A stretch of DNA of 64,000 bases, from NCBI GenBank assembly GCA_014904985.1, contig MU128952.1, forward strand, positions 225,569-289,568. The letters run 5' to 3'. The number at the start of each line of letters is the position of its first letter. Within the stretch, counting starts at the first letter, position 1. Made by a program: the position numbers and the translations under genes. Positions 27,201 through 38,959 of the stretch are shown one piece after another. The notes below the pieces were generated by a model, which was not told the DNA's origin, did not search any database, and was given only the letters and a program-made list of their open reading frames with translations. This DNA is from Hydnum rufescens UP504 (lineage: Eukaryota; Basidiomycota; Agaricomycetes; Cantharellales; Hydnaceae).

Positions 27201-28107
27201 TGGATTGGTACACTTGGGACTGGAATGGCTATGACGGCATGTTCCGGTAGTAACTCAGCTCCAGCACTCATGTCACGGTAATTATCAAATCTGTTCTGGC
27301 TCTGCGGGCCACAACGTCCTAAGAGAACACACACACAATGAAATCTAAATCAGAAGACAGAAAGCGCTACACAAGACAGGACTGCGAGGACGACGACATA
27401 CGGAACTCCCTACCCATATACTTGCCTCCTACCAGTTCTATTGTCGCGGTTGCGAATGCAATATCCACCCAATAGTGTTCCGAAACCAAGTACGCGCAGA
27501 TTATGGCGGCCCGAAAAAATGCAATGCAATCCTCCCGACGAGTAGCAGTAACACCAAGTAGTACCTGTCACAGGAAGAAACAAGGGAAGTTGCGTGGATG
27601 GGAGTGGTATTCCGTGGCAGGGTTGGAGGGGGAGAGGACGAGTATGAGAAAGCGTCGTATACGATAGGAGATAAATCAAGGTAGGAAGGAGAATAGGATA
27701 AGCTAATTAAAAAGGCGAGAAGAGGAAGTTCCCAAGAAGTGGCCCGGCACAATAAAGAAATTTTGGATTCGGATTAGGAATAAACATCAATAGAGATATG
27801 ATGGCGGTTTGGAATGCGATGGTAGAAGGCTCGGGAAGGAGGACCAAATTTGTGGGCGACAAGAGTAACAATAAGCATAGCCGTGGAATTGGAGTGAGTG
27901 TGGGTATATAGGCAATGCGGGGGATGTAGGAGGATTAGTGGAGAGATAGGACGAAAGAAGAAATGAGACTCGTGCAATGATTATGCAAATGGACCATGCA
28001 GTTTCTGGGACCAAAGGAACGAATGATCGAAAACCCAAAAATAAAATAAAACGATAAATGTACGATTATGAAGGATGTGTGATAATGATGGGAGACAAAA
28101 GAATCTA
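27201..28107. other. Intergenic region between two minus-strand genes
   Basis: About 900 bases holding the promoter and leader of the PX gene and the 3' flank of the RING/Lon-N gene. The minus strand is pyrimidine rich (CTCTCC/TTCCTT tracts around 27,590-27,700 and 27,900-27,960), as seen in basidiomycete promoters and leaders. No exon with recognisable coding similarity. Confidence 0.5.
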
Positions 28108-30410
28108 TCACATAACGACGCACCCGCTGCTTTGCCACCAGTGATGGTTGTCCATCGCCTCTATCCAATGTACGATGAGACGGAGCCGTAAACGCGGAGA
28201 GCGAAGCGGCAGCAGTTTCGCTTTATCATAATCGTCTATGGGTAGGACCTAAAAAAGCAAGGGAGTGAAAGTCAGTCCAACAATGAAACGAGGGGAAAAA
28301 CCGATGATAGCATCGGGAGAGCGGATTGGGAGAGAAAGCCTCGAGCTCTATTGCACAAGCCCAATAATAGACAAATGAAGGTCCGGAAATGGCGTAGATC
28401 AAATAACGTACCAAGGCCATCCAAAAACTCAAGCTGGCTGGTTCGGAAGGAGGAAGTCCATACATCTGATCCATACGTTGAATGACCCAAGGGGCGACGC
28501 GTGCTCGCATCTTGTCGATAAATGCATGGCATGTTGCCATCAATTCCTCGTTCGTCGGAAGCGGCATTAGAGTAATCATTGGCGATGGTGTACTGGGGAT
28601 TGAAGGCGAAGTTAAGGCGGCCGAAGCGGTCGTCAAGGACGATATCGGGCGGGCGAATGGATTTCGAATGCGGGACGTTCCCCCACTTCGTGGCGATAGG
28701 AGAGGCGATGCTGCACTTGAGGTACTGGCACTACTAGAAGATGTGGGTGGAGAATGAAGAGGGGCTTGGTCTATTAGTGCCTCCACTTCTGGAGGGTAGT
28801 CGTCGATCCTAAGGAAGAAAGTGAATCAGAAAATTGTTTGTAGCTAGCGTCAGAACCCGCATCGAAGACAGCGCAATCTTCCTAGATATCGAAAAGAGAC
28901 CCATACGCACCGTTCAATCCGAGCAATGGTATATCCATCCAACCACCCAGTGTCCAATATTTTGAACCTGTATTGACCTCGGGTCTCCACTGCGCTTCGT
29001 CCATCACTCAATAATCTGACGCTTGTGACTCTCAGCATAGTCCCATATAATACAAACGGTTCCCCTGGGCGGGGATGCATCGTCATCCCAAATTCGTATG
29101 TCCCGCTCGACAAACACCTTCGCAGCATAAGTCTATACCTGGGTTCGTAGATATTTAACGAAATCGGCATCCCAGGAAACGCCAACGCGCATGGAAATAT
29201 CGGTACTGTCAAGTTGTGATCCGCAGGCAGCTCATCCTTAGCCAGAGATGTCTTGCGCGCTATGTACTGCGATGGCAACACCATTTTGACTACATAAATA
29301 CGTCGGAACCAGATGTCAGCATCGAATGCAAACTCAACGCCCCACGAACGCAACTGATATCAAGTAATACCCTACTACTTGGATGCTCGTGATAAAATGC
29401 GAAACCAGGCAGGTCCTGGCGACAGAGTGGACAGAGTGGACTATGATCCAAGGATCTTAACAAGCACGTTGAGCAGAACGTCTTCATAACCAAAACAACA
29501 CTTCAGTCGATGCCGAAACTCGAAACTGCGAAGGAAACACGTACATGCTGACACATCGTGGTGACAGGATCATAAAACAAAGAATAACAAATCTCACACA
29601 TCACTTCCGGTAAGAGGGCTTCAACAAGCTCTTCTCGTCTCTTCTTCGATTCTTCACTATCGGATACAGCCATTTCGTCTTCCACACTTGATGTCATGTC
29701 ACAATCTGCGCCACGCGGACGCGTTGTTTGGACGGCTGAAACAGGGACGAGTGTCTGACGTTGTGGTGAAGGGGACCTAGATCGTGACGGTTGTGACGGG
29801 TTGGTGGGTTGAGCATCAGACGCGCTGGGCACCATGACACTTGTTGTATCCGGGTCTGGGCTTATGAGCGCATTGGTGAGGGAGGTGACAGGCTCAGAGT
29901 CCCATGAATGAGTGGCTGTGGTAGGGATGGCGAATCGTCTGGCCCTACGGCCATTGTACCTACGCCATGTGCGATAGCCGCATCTGACGATGTAGAGTAG
30001 GGCATTTCGGGATGAGATGTAGGAGGGCTAGGAAGTATGTCAAGGAACGGCGTAAGGACGCGGATGACTCTAGAAAGAGTAACATCTTGTTTGGGGTTGT
30101 CAATTTTGATCTGGGCCGAAGGTGGAGGTGGCATTTGGTAGGCTGGATCCTCAGTGGGAGGGGGGTGGTATATGACTGTCGGAGATTGCTCGTCATCATC
30201 GCGGGGCCGTAAGGGCCTGGCGCCTGTGGGAGTGAAACAAGTTAAAATGGGGCACGACGGGTGCCGTGGTTGATGTGGAGACGCTGAAGAGTTTCTGTTC
30301 CCTGGATTGGCCGCTACATGATTGGAGCAGACGGTGTGCCCACACATAAGCGTTGTTGGTTGATCCAGGATATCGCTACAGTGTGGACACCGTAGAATGA
30401 GACGAAGCAT
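28108..30410 (-). CDS. LONRF-type RING-finger / Lon N-terminal (LON substrate-binding) E3 ubiquitin ligase
   Basis: Begins with a partial RING, CPHCSDILDQPTTLMCGHTV CSNH. After a Pro/Ser linker comes a second RING, CEICYSLFYDPVTTMCQH + TFCSTCLLRSLDHSPLCPLC RQDLPGF (C3HC4 spacing). The LON/ATP-dependent-protease N-terminal domain follows: LTVPIFPCALAFPGMPISLN, IYEPRYRLMLRRCLSSGTYE, FGMTMHPRPGE, SAVETRGQYRFKILDTGWLD GYTIARIE. The protein ends with APWVIQRMDQMYGLPPSEPA, SLSFWMAL, then after an intron (GTACGT donor) VLPIDDYDKAKLLPLRSPRL RLRLIVHWIEAM. Stop at 28,108-28,110. This order matches LONRF1-3 except that no TPR repeats are seen. The last exon has no Met and lies in its own frame, but its match to the family ending is clear. 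Probably cytosolic or nuclear; substrates unknown. Confidence 0.9.
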
Positions 30411-31057
30411 GTTTGTAAGTGAGCGATGCCCGTGCCCTTATAGCAGAAATGTCAGACCAAAATGCGCCAGATACGGTAAGGGATCGATCGTACCAATGTG
30501 CATAGATGGAGAGTAACGCTGAGTGTCCATGCGGGTGCGTCGGTGGGAACCCTAGTGACTGTCAATTGACCAGCAACGGGAATTATTGCTGTCTGGAAGC
30601 CCCACGACGGTCTACTCCAGAAATTAGGGAGAATTATCAGGAAACAAGAGGTTAGTCGAGTCTTTGTGAGCGAGTGTGAGACCGTTGAAATTGGGGGACC
30701 ATCGAGGGCGAGGTGAGATCGAGTAATCTATATCGGGTCCTTCCTGGGACTTGCCGGTACACACTGGTTTTGACATTGTATCTACTCTGTATTTAAGTGC
30801 CTGTACGCCCTCCAGAGTCTTGCGGGGCTCTCATGGTAGTTTTATACGCTTTGGCAGTGATTTGAATTAGGTACCTTGTTACAATTGGGGGGGTGCAGCG
30901 GCACCAGACAAAAATTCCATAAAAACAAGCCTGGGGTGCCCTGATCCTTCATGGGTAAATTCATCTTGCAGGTATATACCTTGATCCGAGCACAAATAAT
31001 TTGCGGCACGGACTTGCAAACACAGAGTACGTCGCAAGTGGGCCATGGGGGCTGCGC
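30411..31057. other. Intergenic region upstream of the RING/Lon-N gene
   Basis: About 650 bases between the start of the minus-strand ligase gene and the 3' end of the minus-strand CCDC47-like gene. No convincing exon on either strand. A minus-strand open stretch at 30,842-31,141 overlaps the end of the CCDC47-like gene in another frame and looks like a shadow. Confidence 0.5.
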
Positions 31058-32585
31058 TATTTCCTCGCGCCCTTCGTCTGCGCCTTGCGAAGGGCACGCT
31101 TCCTCTCCTTTTCCAGGAGCTATTCTACACGTCGTCAGCAATGGTGTTCATGTCGGGGTAAGGGAACAACAACGACGTGCCTTTTGCTGTTCTGCCGCAC
31201 TCAACTTGGCGACCTTCTCATCCTCTGTCTTTTTCTTGGCAGCCCTTCTGGTCTCTTCCTCTTCCGCCGCCTTCTCTTTTGTCCTCTCCTTCTCTAGCCT
31301 ATCATCCCACTCCCTTCTTGTGGCCCGGAGCTTACGCAGAGTTTCCGGAAGTAAAGTCACGGTCCCCTTCGCTGGATGATTATTCCCCAACGCCACAGTC
31401 CCATTATATTGCCCCAACGCATCCACTAATTCAAACGCGGCTCGAACCATCGGCAACGTACTGGAAGCGCTCCGCGCAGGGGGAAGCGATAGAGTCAATT
31501 GGATGTGCCGCGAGCGTGTCGCGAACGATGGTACAGGCGTGCTAAGCTCCCAAGTATCAGGTCGTGTCTCTGGTAGATCAGTGACCTATTTCCCCCAGGA
31601 TTTTTAACGGCCAAAAAATGAATAATAAACAAAACTTTGCATTCCAAAATTGAGGGAATACCCACGATGAGAGACCGGAAATACTGAAGCGCGTCCGGAT
31701 CCTTGAGCGTAGCGAGAAGCGATGGGGCGGCCCCGGATTTTAAGACCATATCATTGACATCAGCGTATTCGGTCATGACCTGCAGAGTCGGGTGAACTGG
31801 AACGGCATCCGAAATCTTTGTGAAGGAGCCCTGGACGTCAAATTCAATTGTCCCGCCTTGAGTTACATCGAGCACAGGATCCGAAACGATGAATGACGAA
31901 CAAGATCCCATCGCTCAAGCCTCAGCTCTTTCAGCTCATTTTTGTCGACGACCGCCCACACAAAACCGGAGGGGGATGAAGAAGAGTCGTAGAGCAGCTT
32001 GAAATCCAGAGTTATCTGGTCTCGTGGAGTATACTCGAGATCAACCAGACCTCTGAGGAACAGGTACACGATTTGCGCGAGGTCGTGACGTGGCAAGAGT
32101 CTGAAGGTTGTCTACGTGACCCGCATTGAACGTGAGCACCACGAAGCGAGCGACAAGCCGCACAGATAGGACAAAGAATGACGACGCCAGAAGCTTACAT
32201 GCAAGGAATAAAGGCCCCTTCTTCCCGTGGAGAAGGCATAGAGATCCGAAGCCCCATCTGCCACAACCTCGTTCTCTTTAAAGGGAACGCTAAACTGCAT
32301 CTGATACAGAGCAGTATGCGCATCCACCCACTTGAACGCCCGCGTCGTATTTTCCCACTTTCCCAAATAGTACCATAGCACATACAATATCAGTACACCA
32401 AATAGGATCCCCTCGGTTTTAAATTCCGCAGGGCGGAATACAAGTCGTCGCCAGCGCAGCTCGAAACCATCGTAATGCTCAGGTACCATCACTAGGGACG
32501 GTAGCGCCTGAAGCAAATTCATTCCCGGAATTTGGAATGCATTTGCACTAGTGCCCAGTGCCGCTAGAAGGAGCGGAAGTATCAT
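31058..32585 (-). CDS. CCDC47-family (DUF1682) ER membrane protein, PAT complex-type
   Basis: CCDC47 works at the ER translocon with multipass protein insertion and calcium handling. ATG at 32,585 gives an N-terminal signal-like segment (MILPLLLAALGTSANAFQIP) and a later single membrane span (EGILFGVLILYVLWYYLGKW). The cytosolic body carries WVDAHTALYQMQFSVPFKEN, DGASDLYAFSTGRRGLYSL, LTLDFKLLYD-type strand TLDFKLLYDSSSSPSGFVWA VVDKNELKELRLERWDL, and HPTLQVMTEYADVNDMVLKS. The C-terminus is a charged coiled coil (REWDDRLEKERTKEKAAEEE) ending after an intron in LLEKERKRALRKAQTKGARK, with stop at 31,058-31,060. This is the typical basic KERKR tail of the family. Introns around 32,100-32,170, 31,880-31,950 and 31,570-31,660 have workable borders. 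Intact as far as I can follow. Confidence 0.88.
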
Positions 32586-32961
32586 TCGTTCAAGGACAAG
32601 CAAGCGCAAATGGGACGGGATCTTCCGTGAGTGAAATTCGGCTTACCTGCCTTTTATCCGGCCCTAAAATTGAGGTGTCTTTGGTTCTCCCATATCTTGA
32701 GACCCCGGCCGCCCAGTAGAACTTCCTCATTATGCTCCCCTTCTTATGCTTGCAACTCTCCTACTGTTTCATAGCATACCCCATTACGGTAGACCGGACT
32801 CGGTGCCTTCTGCATAGATATATAAACCAGATTTTCTCTCTTTCTCCCTTGCCTTGAAGGCTGGGTTAAGCTGGAAGATAATGCAGTGGGTGGGTTGGGG
32901 AAGAGATCCCCGGGATCTTGTCCCAAGTGATGACCCCAGGCAAACCGCCATTTGTCTGCTT
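32586..32961. promoter_or_regulatory. Presumed promoter and 5' flank of the CCDC47-like gene
   Basis: Region between the start codon of the minus-strand gene and the first LTR. No coding signal. Assigned only by position; no specific element is recognised. Confidence 0.35.
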
Positions 32962-32966
32962 GGCCC

Positions 32967-33712
32967 TGTTAAGGGTTGTTCCTAGTACGGGAGGTGATTA
33001 TGTAATCAGACTGAGTAAGAACGGGAAGCCCCTAAGATGATTGACAAGGAGATGCATGAAGTGTGAGGATTATGTAATGTTGTGGAAGATGAGAATGTGG
33101 AGAAGAGAAGTGGACTGGACCGAATTCTCAGGAGACTTGAGACAAAAGAGGAGTTGGTGAGAAGAGAGTCAATCAATAGACATATATTCTCTATCTTCTA
33201 AAGAGGCAAGAATACAAGAAGTAACTATTTATATACTAAGAGGTTAAGGAATTACTAAGGAGGGGAAATGGTACAATATATGGTACAATATGTGGTGTGA
33301 CGAGAGGGAGTCACGTGATGTGGCTATGTAAGAGGTCTCATTGTTACGAGTCGTACTCGCAACCTCTTACATAACCCCATCACGTGACCTCATCCCCCTC
33401 ACCTTATTGTATTTCCTCCCTTATTGTCCTTGATCTCTATATAAGTAGCTATCTCCAGTACTCTAGCTCCTTAGAAAGATCGAGAATATATGTCTGTACC
33501 TGACTCTCTTCCTCATTCATTCCCTCTCATCTCAAGTCTCTTGGGAATTCAGTTCTTTCGCTCCACTCTCTGTGTTCTCGTCTTCCGCGACATTACATAA
33601 TCATTCGATTCGCGAATCCATTCGTCAGATATATTAAGGGCTCCCTGTCCCTACTCGGCCTGATTACCTAATCACTCCCCCGTACTAGGAACAACCCTTA
33701 ACACTCATGACA
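32967..33712 (-). mobile_element. Solo LTR (copy A), interrupted by a second LTR
   Basis: Reads TGT...ACA on the minus strand. On the plus strand it begins TGTTAAGGGTTGTTCCTAG at 32,967 and runs to 33,341; its last four bases (GACA) lie at 33,709-33,712, beyond the inserted copy B. It is bordered by the 5-bp direct repeat GGCCC at 32,962-32,966 and 33,713-33,717, the target-site duplication expected of an integrase. Contains a TATA-like TATATA region and a CACGTGA box shared with copies B and C. No internal gag/pol is present, so it is a solo LTR left by recombination. Confidence 0.85.
33342..33703 (+). mobile_element. Solo LTR (copy B), nested inside copy A
   Basis: About 362 bp, from TGTTACGAGTCGTACTCG to AACAACCCTTAACA, in inverted orientation to copy A. 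Flanked by the 5-bp direct repeat CTCAT (33,337-33,341 and 33,704-33,708), which is copy A sequence duplicated on insertion. Contains CTATATAAGTAG (TATA box) and the motif AAGATCGAGAATATATG shared with copy C. Adjacent inverted copies A and B create the large apparent palindrome centred near 33,350. Confidence 0.88.
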
Positions 33713-33875
33713 GGCCCTACCTCCCCTGCAGTCATCATGCCTTTGGACTAAGAGGGATATGCTTTGTAGAAGATGGATTGAATATAGGGGGTATGGTCTG
33801 TGCCATGGATGAATATCTTACACTTGTTGTGAAGGGATTTCAAACAATGTAAAACCAAGACTGCATGCTTTTGAG

Positions 33876-34254
33876 TGTTATGAGTCATACTCATGACCTC
33901 ACCACGTGACCTCACCTCCTCACCACCCACCATTATCAATCCTCTCATTCAACCTTCTTAATAATCCCTCTCACCAATCCTTCCTTGCTATAAGTAGATC
34001 CTCTTGTATTCTCAATCACTTAGAAGATCAAGAATATATGTTTGTGATTGCCTCTCCTCTCATCCTGCTCATTTCTCTCTTGTATTGAGTCTCTTTGAGA
34101 ACCAGTCTTTCCTCTGCATCTCTCACCTACTCATCTTCCATGGCCTTATGTAATCCTCACATTGCAATTCCACTACTCAATCATATTAAGGCGCTACTCT
34201 TCGTACCCGTCTGATTACATAATCAACTTTTCGTACTACAAACAACCCTTAACA
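33876..34254 (+). mobile_element. Solo LTR (copy C), same family, more diverged
   Basis: Starts TGTTATGAGTCATACTCATG and ends CAAACAACCCTTAACA, with the same internal layout as copy B (CCACGTGACCTCA, CTATAAGTAGATCC, AAGATCAAGAATATATG, TGATTACATAATCA). Flanking 5-mers (TTGAG and TCAAG) match only partly, so the target duplication has decayed or the borders are off by a few bases. Confidence 0.75.
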
Positions 34255-35476
34255 TCAAGCCGTATATGTATGTTAGTCCTTTTCCGATTCTGTGTCCAGT
34301 ACAATCACCATCACCATCACTATTACAATACTTAATCCAGCCAATCGGCTGGACTTATGATTTAGCACCAGTGATGATACCATTATTGCCGAGCACGGAG
34401 GGAGGGCAAAAGCAGAGATGGATGTATCTCCCAGCCAGCAACAGCACCAAAAGTCAAAGAACCCCTTACGTCTGTAATGGGATACGGCACCGTGATCGCG
34501 GGGTTATGTTGTAATAGATATTGTCACGTGATTACATAACATGGCGGATATGGGAATTTCCGAGGCCTTTTCTTGGTATCGAGGCCTCACCCAATATTTG
34601 AATGGTACCGCACTCAACCGGGTCCTGCAGCCCCTGAATGGGAACACGTACATGCATGGAAGGTATGCAGGTGTGTGTGTGTGTGTATCTCGACTTATGC
34701 AGGTATCGTGGTTGATGGTGGTTTGACATGCATTTCCAATGGAAGAGGGTTGCTTTCAAATTGGTGATCGCCTGGGTCCACAGCTGTCAAAGACGGACAA
34801 GCTACTTGCAGCTAGGTCGAGTGCCATTACATATCATTGATGTCGCGACCTCAGGACCATCTTTTGTTACAGACGATGCGATGGTAACACTAGTACATCT
34901 TTCGGGCGGTGATTCATTCGTGAGTCCAAAGATTCGGTGGAACGGGGATTTCCGTGCCACATCGCTTCCGAAAGGACGGAAACCGGGGGTTTCGAATGAA
35001 ATTTGGGGACCATGGCCTATGGGGTCCGACGTACTGTGGCGAGGTTAGTTGATGTTTTGTGTGCATTTGCCACATTAGGGCCAACAAGGTTACATACTTG
35101 ACGTTGTATTACAATAAGAGCTGGATTCAGTAGTCGCTTCCCACGTCGTGAGCACGTCGCGCCACCAATGTCACCCTGTCCAACAGTGCAAATCGCCCCC
35201 TGATGCTGTGGGAGTTTTCGGCTCCCAGTGGTGAACAATCCTTCACCCAGGCCATCATCCTGCAGCATGCACTATTGGCTGCTGGTGGGATCCATAGGTA
35301 CCCACGCGGCTTAGCACGCGTGCTTGGGTGCAGGTGACCTCTGACACTTCTATTTCGAATGCTTTTTCGGCGTGTTTTCTTTTTATCTAATTCCTATTGA
35401 TTGAATGATGGAAAATCAGATTTAACCTTCTACTATTCGCCTAAACCTGCCTATCTCCCCTCCCCTCCCCAGCGCA
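34255..35476. other. Intergenic region upstream of the sedolisin gene
   Basis: No gene recognised. There is a short GT microsatellite at about 34,672-34,687. Plus-strand open stretches at 34,541-34,660 and 34,728-35,048 could be exons of an unknown gene, with a GTATGC donor after the first, but show no family motif. The sedolisin promoter should lie just upstream of 35,477. Confidence 0.4.
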
Positions 35477-38052
35477 ATGTTGGTCTCTCTTTTCTTCCTC
35501 ACACTCTTTTTTCACGAGGCCCTCGGTGTCTCGCGCCGTTTCCTCGTCCACACTGTCCTCGAGGAACGCAAAGCCATCCCTCATGGCTGGAACAAGCGTG
35601 GTCTGAGCGACTCCAGTGCTTTCGACAAGAAATCCCTTACTCTTCCTTTACGCATCAATTTACGCCAGGATAATATCCACCGCGCCGAGAAACTCCTCTT
35701 GGACGTCTCATCTCCCAAGTCCAAGAACTTCGGCAAACATTACACCCCTAATGAGGTCGTCGATCTTTTCGCACCCGCAGAAGACTCCGTGGCAGCTGTT
35801 ATGGACTGGCTCATGGACGCCGGGTTCAAGGGCATCTACAGCAAAGTCAAGGGCGTTCGTATATCCCCTTCCCCGTGATTTTGCAGTCGCATTAATCCCG
35901 ATCAATTTTAGGCTGTCATCGTGGACTTGTCCGTTGCTGACGCCGAGGATCTTCTGCACACCAAATACCATGTTTATGATCATGATACTGGCCGTCCACA
36001 CGTTGCGTGCTCCTCGTACTCTGTCCCCCAGGCCGTCCGTGAGCACGTCGATTTCATTACCCCAACCCTCCATTTCGACGTGGCTCTCGGCAAACGTGGT
36101 CCTACCCACGTGGTCGAAGATGGTGTGGCGAAGAATGTTGGTACTCCGGGAATTCCCCCGTTAGTCCCCAAACGAACGGAATTGTGGACTCCTTCTTTGG
36201 TGGTCTCCGCGACTGTGACACCAAGATCACGCCTGCTTGCCTCGAGGCACTCTACCAGTTTTCGGTATGTTGTCACTCGAGTATTATTGCCCAAATGGTC
36301 ACTGACTCACCAAATATCCTCTTTCAGCGCCACAACCAGTGGGCAACAGAAAGAACTCGTACGGCATTGTGGAATACACCCCTCAGTCCTATATTCCATC
36401 TGACTTGGATGTCTTCGCCAAAAATTTCACTCGGGACGCGGTTGGCTACCGCCCGAAGCTGGACTCCATTGATGGTGGTGTGCTTGTCTCTAGTCCTCCG
36501 GAGTTTTCGGTAAACTCGGAGAGCAACCTGGATTTGCAATATGCCATTGGACTGACCTACCCACTTGACATCACCCTTTACCAAGTCGGAGGTAAGTTTT
36601 GTTCGCGTTTCTCCGCGAGTTTGTCCCCATCCTTTCACGTCCATTATAGACCCTGTGGCCCAAGCCTCGTTCAATAATTTCCTGGATGGTATCGACGCCT
36701 CATATTGCACGTACGAAGGTGGAAATGACCTTACACAGGATGGAAAATATCCTGATCCTTCTGGTTACAACCGTACGTTCCGTGTTCTTGAGACTCATGC
36801 TATCCCTAAACGCTAGAGTCCTTCATCGATAGACCCCGAGGACTGCGGCAAGTTTAAACCAACGAACGTTATCTCCACGAGCTATGGTTATAATGAAGCT
36901 GACCTGACCCCCTTCTACGGTGAGTGGTTACTCAGCGATTTTTGGCTTCTTACTGATCTCCTTCTCTACAGAGATTCGGCAGTGCAATGAGTGTAGGTTC
37001 TCTAGTTAGTCGACCTGAGTGATTCACCCTCTAAGCATTCGGTCGCAGATATGAAACTCGGTCTTATGGGTACAACGGTCATCTACTCCTCCGGGGATTA
37101 TGGTGTGGCCGGAAATGGGGGGAAGTGCATCAATCCTACCACCGGCAACTATTCGACTGGACCAGATGGCACCAAGTTCAATCCTAGTTTCCCCGGAACT
37201 TGTCCTTGGGTTACTTCCGGTTTGCGTTGCTCTTCACTCCGCAACATTACGTCGATTGCTGACTCCGGCGAACAGTTGGCGCTACCCAAATCAATCCCGG
37301 CTCTACAGTACATGACCCAGAGGGTGCCTGTGAACAAACCATCTATAGTGGAGGTGGCTTCAGCAATGTCTTCGCCATCCCTGACTACCAGAAGGAGGCG
37401 GTTGGCGAGTACTTCAAGAACCATAAGCCTACGTACACCTCTGCGCAGTACAATAATTCCATGACCACCCGGGGATACCCAGACATCAGGTGCTCAATTC
37501 CCTGGACTCACATCACCTCCCTACTTTCGTTATTGACACTCCGGAGGAACACAGTGCGAACGGTGCCAACTATCTTGTGGCTCTAGGCGGAGTGTTCTAC
37601 AAAATCTTCGGGACATCGGCATCTGCCCCAACCGTAGGCGCCATTATCTCTTTGCTTAACGATGCTCGAATCTTTGCCCGCAAGAAACCTATTGGATTCC
37701 TCAACCCTGTCCTGGCAAGAAACTATTTTATTTTTCTTGCTCTGTGGCCAATTTCTAAGTCTATGGCGTTATAGTACGACAATTGTGAAGCTCTGAATGA
37801 CATCACCTCCGGAGGGAACCAGGGGTACGCCCTTTCCTTTTCCACCACAATGTCACCACTCACTCGAAATTCTTTCAACGTAGATGCGGAACGCCCGGCT
37901 TCACCGCTGTGCCAGGATGGGTAAAATCGATTTGACTCTTTTAATCAAGTGTTGAATACCCACTGATACACCCTAATGAATAGGATCCTGTCACTGGGCT
38001 CGGCACGCCCTCGTACCCAAGGCTCCTCGCCGTTTTCCTTTCATTGCCTTAG
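35477..38052 (+). CDS. Secreted sedolisin (S53) serine-carboxyl peptidase, tripeptidyl-peptidase type
   Basis: Acid-active extracellular peptidase. Signal peptide MLVSLFFLTLFFHEALGVS. The pro-region (Pro-kumamolisin) includes KLLLDVSSPKSKNFGKHYTP NEVVDLFAP. The catalytic domain has YGIVEYTPQSYIPSDLDVF, then SESNLDLQYAIGLTYP (Glu and Asp of the Ser-Glu-Asp triad, four residues apart), NVISTSYGYNEADLTPFY, YSSGDYGVAGN (oxyanion Asp), VTS + VGATQINPGS, GGGFSNVFAIPDYQ and RGYPDIS. The nucleophile box is IFGTSASAPTVGAIISLLND. The end, GFTAVPGW + DPVTGLGTPSYPRL, is the calcium-site region. About nine short introns. Stop at 38,050-38,052. All catalytic residues are present and no frame problem was found. 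Typical of saprotrophic or pathogenic fungi feeding on protein. Confidence 0.93.
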
Positions 38053-38950
38053 GATGTGCGCTTCATTAGGATGGTGCGATGCACTGACCCGTGCATGTAC
38101 TATTTTCTTGCGTTCCGTTGCTCAGAGGTCTATCAAATGATCTGTGGATGTATACACGTCTTATTAAACTAGTTCCCCATAACGCTCTAACCAATTCCAT
38201 TCCTTATTCTACGTTCTTGGACTAGCCTGTTTCGAGTGAGTCTGTGCAGTATATTACGGGTTCTTCGGCAGGATATATATTGCTTTTTTTAAATCTTGAA
38301 TACAGTCCTCTTACAGTAGTCCAAACGCACGACGACACAGAGGAACGTAGAAGTAGCCGAGTTGGCAAGCGTCGGTCTGCTTCCGGCCGTCGTCACGCGC
38401 CTCTTGTCGGCTGGGACATTCACGCTGTCCGGGAGAGGAGACTCTAGGCAGCTTCTTCCCCAACCCACCCATGTCTACTGGCTTAGTCGTGAGAGTGGCA
38501 GATAATCCCACCCACCCGTGAACAGTCATATCTGCCGCCCTCACGCACCAAGATCGGCGAAGCAACTGCTTCGCAATCTCTCACACAACCACGCCAGTAG
38601 AGACAAGTGTTTGCCGACGAGTGAACGGATACAAACTCGCTAGCCAACCAAAAGGAGTATTTGCGTGCTCAAATAGGTTTGAGGGCGAAGGTGCGGCCAC
38701 GCCTTTCGGAACTCCTATTTCCACCAGACTGAGGTCTGGTTACGAAACTGAGAACTGTCCAAAGTCCGAGCTTGGCAAATCCCGTGGAAGCGTGCTCACA
38801 CATGGGGGTCCCACCCATTGCCTTGGACCTTGGTGATCCTAACCGCGCGCGAGAACACTATAAATATTTCGAGCATTTCTCCAGGACGACTCTGGACTTG
38901 TCTGCGATGAGAACGTGTAGGCCCTCCGATGTGCTTCCCAACGTACAATA
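38053..38950. other. Intergenic region with no identified gene
   Basis: Follows the sedolisin stop. Open stretches on both strands (38,311-38,565 minus, 38,621-38,836 plus) overlap and lack family motifs. A short AT-rich segment near 38,270-38,310 may belong to the 3' flank. Nothing else is supported. Confidence 0.4.
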
Positions 38951-38959
38951 GAAAGCGTC

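Noticed and set aside
30842..31297. Open frames over the end of the CCDC47-like gene on both strands
   Set aside because: The minus-strand frame that ends in ALRKAQTKGARK continues the CCDC47-like coiled coil. The others are shadows in different frames.
32967..33712. A 740-bp inverted-repeat DNA transposon (MITE)
   Set aside because: The two arms have different lengths and internal sequences, each has its own TG...CA ends, and each has its own 5-bp target duplication, so a nested pair of solo LTRs explains it better.
38335..38400. A tRNA-like stretch (GTAGCCGAGTTGGCAAGCG)
   Set aside because: Only a D-arm-like string is present. I could not find a matching acceptor stem, anticodon loop or T-arm at the right distances.
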